Part shown: one piece after another, positions 58,995 through 64,000 of the stretch
Position numbering within the stretch: the stretch's first letter is position 1
Layout: every line of letters starts with the position of its first letter
NCBI GenBank assembly: GCA_965263335.1
Contig: CBDHHE010000001.1
Coordinates: 4,402,001-4,466,000, forward strand
DNA: 64,000 nucleotides
From: Thermohalobaculum sp965263335
GTDB lineage: Bacteria; Pseudomonadota; Alphaproteobacteria; Rhodobacterales; Rhodobacteraceae
Direction of reading: 5' to 3'
Translations under genes and position numbers: made by a program
Notes under the pieces: generated by a model
Databases searched by the model: none
The model's input: the letters and a program-made list of their open reading frames with translations, nothing else
What the model was told of the DNA's origin: nothing

Positions 58995-60759
58995 CTAGGT
59001 ATTGTTCTCCTTCAGCGAGAACTCCTTGCGCAGCTTCTCGTACCCCAACTGTGCGCCGAATTCACCTTGCAGACGCAGAAGTTCGGAATCTCTGCGGCGG
59101 AACTCCTCGATGATCTCGTCGGCGATCTCACCATCGCCGAAGGTTTCGAGCGCGCGGCGGGCCATGCTGACACTCGACTCTAGCATCTCGCGCACGACAA
59201 CATTGACCCCTACCTTGCGCAGCTCCAGCTCGGCCACGCGGTCGCTTGCGCGGGCAAAGATGAGCAGGTCGGGAAATCGCTCGCGCATGGTCTGTGCCGC
59301 TGCCACGGTGGCCGAGACGTCGTCGGCGCACAGAAACACCGCACGCGCGTCTCCGGCACCTGCGACACTGAGCACATCGCCTCGGCGCACGTCACCGAAG
59401 AACACCTTGTTGCCGAACGTCCGCGCGATTCTGATGCGTTCAGGGCTGTTGTCGATCAGCGTGACCGAGTAGCCGCGGAGGTCCAGAACGCGCGCCACGA
59501 TCTGGCCGAACCGGCCAAACCCGACAATGATCACTTCGCCGGCTTCCGCCGTCGACACGTGGTCGACTTCTGACATGTCGGTCTTCTTCGCATTGCGCCG
59601 GCGCCACCAATCCACCGCGGCAACCGCGACCGGTGTCAACGCCATCGTGAGCGTGACCAAAGCCGTCAGGATGAATGCGTTTCGCTGGGTCAGCAACCCA
59701 GCCGTCGTCGCAACCGTGAAAAGCACGAAGCCGAACTCGCCACCCTGGCCCAGCACGGTTGAGATCCGGATCGAATCGCTGTGCGGTGAACCGAACAGTC
59801 GGGTCAGTCCATAAATGACCAGCGCCTTCAGCCCGAAGAGGATCTAACGCACCAAACACCACAGTCATCCAGTGCTTCGCGATCAAGGGCCAGGCGACGC
59901 TCATTCCCACGGCGATGAACAGCAGACCCAGGAGCAGTCCGCGGAACGGCTCGATGTCGCTCTCCAACTGATGTTTGAACTCGCTCTCGGCGAGTAGGAC
60001 GCCGGCGAGAAACGCTCCCATCGCCATCGACAGACCTGCCATCTGCATCGCCAGCGCAGCACCGATGACCACTAGGAGGGCCGCCGCAGTGAAGATCTCG
60101 TTGGCCCTTGTTGCAGCGATCAACCGAAAGAGCGGGCGGAGGCCGTAGTGGCCGACAACGATGACACCGCAGATCGCCCCAACAGCGATCAGCGCCTGGT
60201 TCAGAGGATCGCCCGTTCCGCTCTGCCAAGGCGAGAGGATCGCAACGAGCGCCAGCATGGGCACAATCGCCAGGTCTTGAAACAGTAGGATCGAGAACGC
60301 GCGGTCACCGTACGGCTTTGCCAGATCACCGCGCTCACGCAGAAACTGAACCGCAAAGGCGGTTGATGAGAGTGCCAACGCGCCGCCGATCACAACCGCG
60401 GACTGCCAGACGACCCACTGAGACCACCAGATCAGCCCGAACAATGCTGCAGCCGTCACGACCACCTGCAACAATCCGAGCCCGAAGATCTCGGATCGGA
60501 GCCGCCAGAGACGAGTTGGTTCGAGCTCTAGCCCGATCACAAAAAGCAGAAGCACCACGCCGAATTCGGCAAAGTGCAACACCGACTGTGTGTCTTCGAT
60601 CAGTCCGAGACCGTAGGGTCCGATGATCGCGCCTGCGACCAGATAACCGACCACCGAGCCGAGCTTGAGGCGTTTGAAAATCGGAACGGTGATCACGGCC
60701 GCGCAAAGATAGGTTGCTGCGTCCACGAGGAATGGATCAAGCGAGGCGGTTGCGGCCAT
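58995..60759 (-). pseudogene. CPA2 monovalent cation:proton antiporter (Kef type), frameshifted
   Basis: Two frames together make one Kef/RosB-type protein. The first part (60759 to about 59845) has ATG and MAATASLDPFLVDAATYLCA, and ten or so membrane helices with GVVLLLFVIGLELEP and ALSSTAFAVQFLRERGD. The second part (from about 59845 to 58995) resumes ILFGLKALVIYGLTRLFG and ends with a TrkA-N domain, VIIVGFGRFGQIVARVLDL, and a C-terminal helix. The junction reads GCGTTAGATCCTCTTCGGG on the minus strand: dropping one base (or adding two) restores the frame after VVFGAL. Both parts are otherwise intact, so this is a recent mutation or a sequence error. Confidence 0.85.
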
Positions 60760-60881
60760 TCTGGCTCCCGAGTGCGATAACCCGATCGTGGCCGCGTCGC
60801 CCCTAAATCGCAAGAGTGCAGCGGGCGTTGACCGAGGCGGGGCAGGGGCTATAGAGGGCGCGACCACCGAAGGAGAGCCTG

Positions 60882-62621
60882 ATGGCGCGCATTCTGATCA
60901 CCTCGGCACTGCCGTATATCAACGGGATCAAGCATCTCGGGACGCTGATCGGCAGCCAGCTACCCTCGGATGCCTATGCGCGCTTCTGCCGCGCCCGGGG
61001 GGATGAGGTCATGCTGATCTGCGCAACCGATGAACACGGCACACCGGCCGAACTGGCGGCGGCCGCCGAAGGCATGCCCGTGGCAGACTATTGCGAGAAG
61101 TACTGGCGCATCCAGAAGGATCTGGCGGATGGATTCCGGCTTTCATTCGACTACTTCGGGCGATCGTCGAGCCCTCAGAACCATCGACTGACACAGCACT
61201 TTGCAGGGCGGCTGGCAGAGGCGGGCCTGGTCGAGGAGGTCACCGAGAGGCAGGTCTACAGTCATGCCGATGGGCGGTTCCTGCCGGATCGCTACATCAT
61301 CGGCACGTGCCCCAACTGTGGCTATGACCGGGCGCGCGGTGATCAGTGCGAAAACTGCACGAAGCAGCTCGACCCGGTTGACCTCATCGATCCGCGTTCG
61401 GCGATATCGGGATCGAACAAGCTTGAGGTGCGCGAAACAAAACATCTCTATCTGCGCCAGTCCGCGCTCAGGGACCGATTGCGCTCCTGGATCGACAGCA
61501 AGACGGACTGGCCGGTGCTTTCGACCTCCATCGCGAGGAAATGGCTCGACGATGGCGAGGGCCTGCAAGACCGCGGCATCACCCGTGATCTGGACTGGGG
61601 TGTGCCGGTGAAACGCGGTGATGACGACTGGCCCGGGATGGAGGGCAAGGTCTTCTATGTCTGGTTCGACGCCCCCATCGAGTACATCTCGGCCACGGCA
61701 GAGTGGGCAGATGCCAACGGGCTGGAAGATGCGGCGTGGCACCGCTGGTGGCGCGAGGACAAGGGTGCAGACGACGTCCGCTATGTGCAGATCATGGGCA
61801 AGGACAACGTGCCTTTCCACACTCTGTCGTTCCCCGCCACCGTGATGGGGTGCAACCACGATGGCGCGGAGCCGTGGAAACTGGTCGACTTCATCAAGAG
61901 CTTTAACTGGTTGAATTACGAGGGCGGAAAGTTCTCGACCTCGGAGGGGCGCGGGGTCTTCATGGACAACGCGCTGGAGCTGTTGCCGTCGGACTACTGG
62001 CGCTGGTGGCTATTGTCGAACGCACCTGAAGGCTCGGATGCCGACTTTACCTGGGAGAGCTTTCAGTCAGGGGTGAACAAGGACCTCGCCGACGTGCTTG
62101 GAAACTTCGTGAGCCGGGTGACGAAATTCTGCCGCTCGAGGTTCGGCGAAGAGGTGCCCGAAGGCGACTACGGCGCGACCGAAACCGCGCTGACGGAAGA
62201 ACTTCAGCGCCGGTTCGCGGCCTACACTCAGCACTGGGCGGACATCGAGATTCGCAAGGCTGCTGCCGAGCTCAGGGCCATCTGGGTTGCGGGCAACGAG
62301 TACCTGCAATCAGCCGAACCTTGGGCCGTGGTGAAGACAGACCCGGCGGCAGCGGGCACAACGATTCGCTTTGCCCTCAATCTGGTTCGGCTTTATGCGG
62401 TGCTGTCGCGTCCATTCATCCCGGATGCATCCGATCGGATGCTGTCAGCTCTGGGCGCGTCGGAGACGGCGGAGGACTGGCCCTCCGACGTCGCAACTGC
62501 CCTGCAAGCGCTGGCACCTGGGCATCCGTTTGTGGTCCCCGAGAATCTCTTCGACAAGATCACCGACGATGCCCGAGCGGACATGGCGGCCCGCTTCGCA
62601 GGTGCAGACAAGCCCGCCTGA
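60882..62621 (+). CDS. metG: Methionyl-tRNA synthetase
   Basis: Charges tRNA-Met in translation. The protein of 579 residues has the class I signature HLGT (in YINGIKHLGTLIG) and a KFSTSEGRG in place of KMSKS, as found in one alphaproteobacterial type. The zinc knuckle is seen as CPNCGYDRARGDQCENC. There is no C-terminal tRNA-binding extension, so it is the short form. The start at 60882 follows AAGGAGAG. It diverges from the antiporter gene with 122 bases between. Confidence 0.97.
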   Translation: MARILITSALPYINGIKHLGTLIGSQLPSDAYARFCRARGDEVMLICATDEHGTPAELAAAAEGMPVADYCEKYWRIQKDLADGFRLSFDYFGRSSSPQNHRLTQHFAGRLAEAGLVEEVTERQVYSHADGRFLPDRYIIGTCPNCGYDRARGDQCENCTKQLDPVDLIDPRSAISGSNKLEVRETKHLYLRQSALRDRLRSWIDSKTDWPVLSTSIARKWLDDGEGLQDRGITRDLDWGVPVKRGDDDWPGMEGKVFYVWFDAPIEYISATAEWADANGLEDAAWHRWWREDKGADDVRYVQIMGKDNVPFHTLSFPATVMGCNHDGAEPWKLVDFIKSFNWLNYEGGKFSTSEGRGVFMDNALELLPSDYWRWWLLSNAPEGSDADFTWESFQSGVNKDLADVLGNFVSRVTKFCRSRFGEEVPEGDYGATETALTEELQRRFAAYTQHWADIEIRKAAAELRAIWVAGNEYLQSAEPWAVVKTDPAAAGTTIRFALNLVRLYAVLSRPFIPDASDRMLSALGASETAEDWPSDVATALQALAPGHPFVVPENLFDKITDDARADMAARFAGADKPA

Positions 62622-62770
62622 CAGCTCTGGCCGGGCACGCCGCGTCGACGTGGTGCAAGCGGCACAGTAGACCACGGTGCGCACATTGTTGCCGCCGCGT
62701 GTAGCGTGGCGGTGCGTCTGGGTGCGCCGCCGCTCTGGAAACCTGCCGCTGGATCGACTATGTCACAGCG

Positions 62771-64000
62771 ATGTCGCATGCCACATTCACGGCCGAGATT
62801 GAGGACTGGCTGATCAGCAAGGCGCTGTTCGACCCGGACATCACGACGATGTTCGAGAAGCTCTGCGAGCGCCTTCACGCCTCGGGCATCCCGCTGGAGC
62901 GGGCCTCGCTGTCGTGGCCCACGCTTCATCCGCTGTTCCGGTCCGAGCAGGTCTTCTGGTGGCTCGGCAGAGGCACTGAGTTCCAACAGTACAATCACTC
63001 CAGCACTCGCAGCGATGCATGGCTTCGCAGTCCGCTTCATCATGTTCAGAAGCATGATCTCTCGAGCTTCCGACGCTCGTTGACGGGCCCGAGCGCGCTG
63101 CTTGATTTCGACGTGCTGGAAGATTTCCGAGATCAGGGTTTCACTGACTACTTGATCACGAGTTCGGGGTTTCGCATCGCCGATGTCGACACTTTCGAAG
63201 GCGGAAAGACCGGCTTCATCGCGAGCTGGGCGACCAAGCGCCGACAAGGGTTCAGCGACGACGATCTCGATGGCCTCAAGCGCATCCAGAAGGTGTTCGC
63301 GGTTGCCTGCAGGGCAGCAATCCAGAAACGAGTGATGACGAACCTGGCCACGGCCTATCTTGGAAAGACCGCAGGCAGGGAAGTGCTATCGGGTGACATC
63401 AAGCTTGGCGATGGTGCGCGTCTGCAGGCCGTCGTCTGGTACTCTGACCTGCGTGGCTCGACGCGGTTCTCCGACACCATGGACCCGGACAGCTATCTCG
63501 CACTGCTCAACCGATATTTCGAGTGTACCGCCGGGTCGGTCATCAAGCATGGCGGAGAAATCCTAAACTTTATCGGCGATGGTGTCCTCGCGATCTTCCC
63601 GATGGAGTCACAATGCCCCGTCCACGCGGCGGAGCAGGCCGAACGCGCAGTACGCGAAGCGCTGCAACAGCGCGCCGATGCCGAACGTGATGGCACTCCG
63701 GGTGGTGCGCCGCTGCGATTCGGGATCGGTCTGACTGTGGGCGAAGTCATGTTCGGCAACATAGGCGTGCCATCGCGTCTGGCGTTTTCGGGCATCGGCA
63801 AGGCCGTCAATACCGTGCAACGCATCGAGGCCGCAACCAAGACGCTGGGAAGTCCTGTGCTTGCGACCGCCGAGTTTGCATCGGCCGCGCCCGGCGCATG
63901 GAACCTCGTCGGAGATTTCGACATTCCCGATTTCGACCGGCGTCTCGAGGTCTATGGCCTGGATGTCGAGGCCCAGACCACCGGCACACGCCCCGCGACC
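62771..64000 (+). CDS. Class III adenylate/guanylate cyclase (3' end beyond window)
   Basis: At least 410 residues; the frame is still open at the right edge. The first 190 residues form a regulatory domain common in alphaproteobacterial cyclases (EIEDWLISKALFDPDITTMF, then SLSWPTLHPLF). The cyclase homology domain begins near 215: the first metal Asp is in VVWYSDLRGSTRFS, the second is in NFIGDGVLAIFP, and the transition-state Asn-Arg pair is in GIGKAVNTVQRIE. It should make cAMP. It starts 149 bases after metG, a gap with no other feature seen. The ATG at 62771 was chosen as the first in-frame start giving family sequence. Confidence 0.9.
   Translation, partial: MSHATFTAEIEDWLISKALFDPDITTMFEKLCERLHASGIPLERASLSWPTLHPLFRSEQVFWWLGRGTEFQQYNHSSTRSDAWLRSPLHHVQKHDLSSFRRSLTGPSALLDFDVLEDFRDQGFTDYLITSSGFRIADVDTFEGGKTGFIASWATKRRQGFSDDDLDGLKRIQKVFAVACRAAIQKRVMTNLATAYLGKTAGREVLSGDIKLGDGARLQAVVWYSDLRGSTRFSDTMDPDSYLALLNRYFECTAGSVIKHGGEILNFIGDGVLAIFPMESQCPVHAAEQAERAVREALQQRADAERDGTPGGAPLRFGIGLTVGEVMFGNIGVPSRLAFSGIGKAVNTVQRIEAATKTLGSPVLATAEFASAAPGAWNLVGDFDIPDFDRRLEVYGLDVEAQTTGTRPAT

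Overview
The window is high-GC and densely packed, with many ATGA or GTGA stop/start overlaps. It carries a PccR-type propionate regulon, a FdsGB-like NuoE-NuoF fusion, a coxG-coxSLM set and the small 2Fe-2S/short QueF families usual in Rhodobacterales. The most likely source is a chromosome of a Rhodobacteraceae/Roseobacter-type alphaproteobacterium. I see no insertion sequence, phage, CRISPR array, tRNA or rRNA. It looks like ordinary chromosome with accessory metabolic islands. All calls come from reading translated sequence and remembered family motifs; no database search was run.

Layout. (1) 1-8326: the end of a PilP/GspC-like protein, then a minus-strand nucleoside uptake and salvage operon read from 8326 down to 622: nucleoside hydrolase, 2-oxoglutarate/Fe(II) oxygenase, MOSC protein, BMP-type binding protein, ABC ATPase, two permeases, cytidine deaminase. 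(2) 8589-11463: a secreted PQQ-dependent sugar-dehydrogenase-family protein and a small cytochrome c, then a methyltransferase and a TMEM220-like membrane protein. (3) 11578-16305: a partial, rearranged ebo cluster, with eboD-eboE-eboC on plus overlapping by ATGA and eboF on minus facing them. eboA and eboB are not here. (4) 16364-20953: a signalling block (periplasmic molybdopterin-oxidoreductase-like protein, histidine kinase with a decayed ATPase site, REC-Hpt protein, NtrC-type sigma-54 activator) on the same strand as eboF and just upstream of it.

(5) 21216-37205: propionate/C3 metabolism: prpE, malic enzyme (MaeB), methylmalonyl-CoA mutase, pccA, pccB and the divergent regulator pccR, with four TTTGCAAA-like sites in the pccB/pccR intergenic region. 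Interspersed are small proteins of unknown role, a cupin and a ridA-family pseudogene. (6) 37212-40529: two glutathione-transferase-like proteins flanking a choline-dehydrogenase-like GMC oxidoreductase. (7) 40681-45298: coxG-coxS-coxL-coxM with a form II (AYRGAGR) active-site loop, closed by a good intrinsic terminator. (8) 45406-64000: mostly housekeeping and unknown genes: pdeM, folD, queF, purD, xseA, metG, an RcnB-like exported protein, a NuoE-NuoF (FdsGB-like) fusion with no alpha subunit next to it, a PaiB-like regulator, a CPA2 antiporter gene interrupted by a frameshift, and a class III adenylate cyclase that runs off the right edge.

How they fit together. The propionate block activates propionate (PrpE), carboxylates propionyl-CoA (PccAB), isomerises methylmalonyl-CoA to succinyl-CoA (mutase) and drains C4 to C3/C2 (MaeB); methylmalonyl-CoA epimerase is not in the window. 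The nucleoside operon imports nucleosides, deaminates cytidine and cleaves the glycosidic bond. The most unusual parts are the ebo genes beside a signalling cassette whose kinase seems unable to bind ATP normally, and the oxygenase and MOSC genes embedded in the nucleoside operon.
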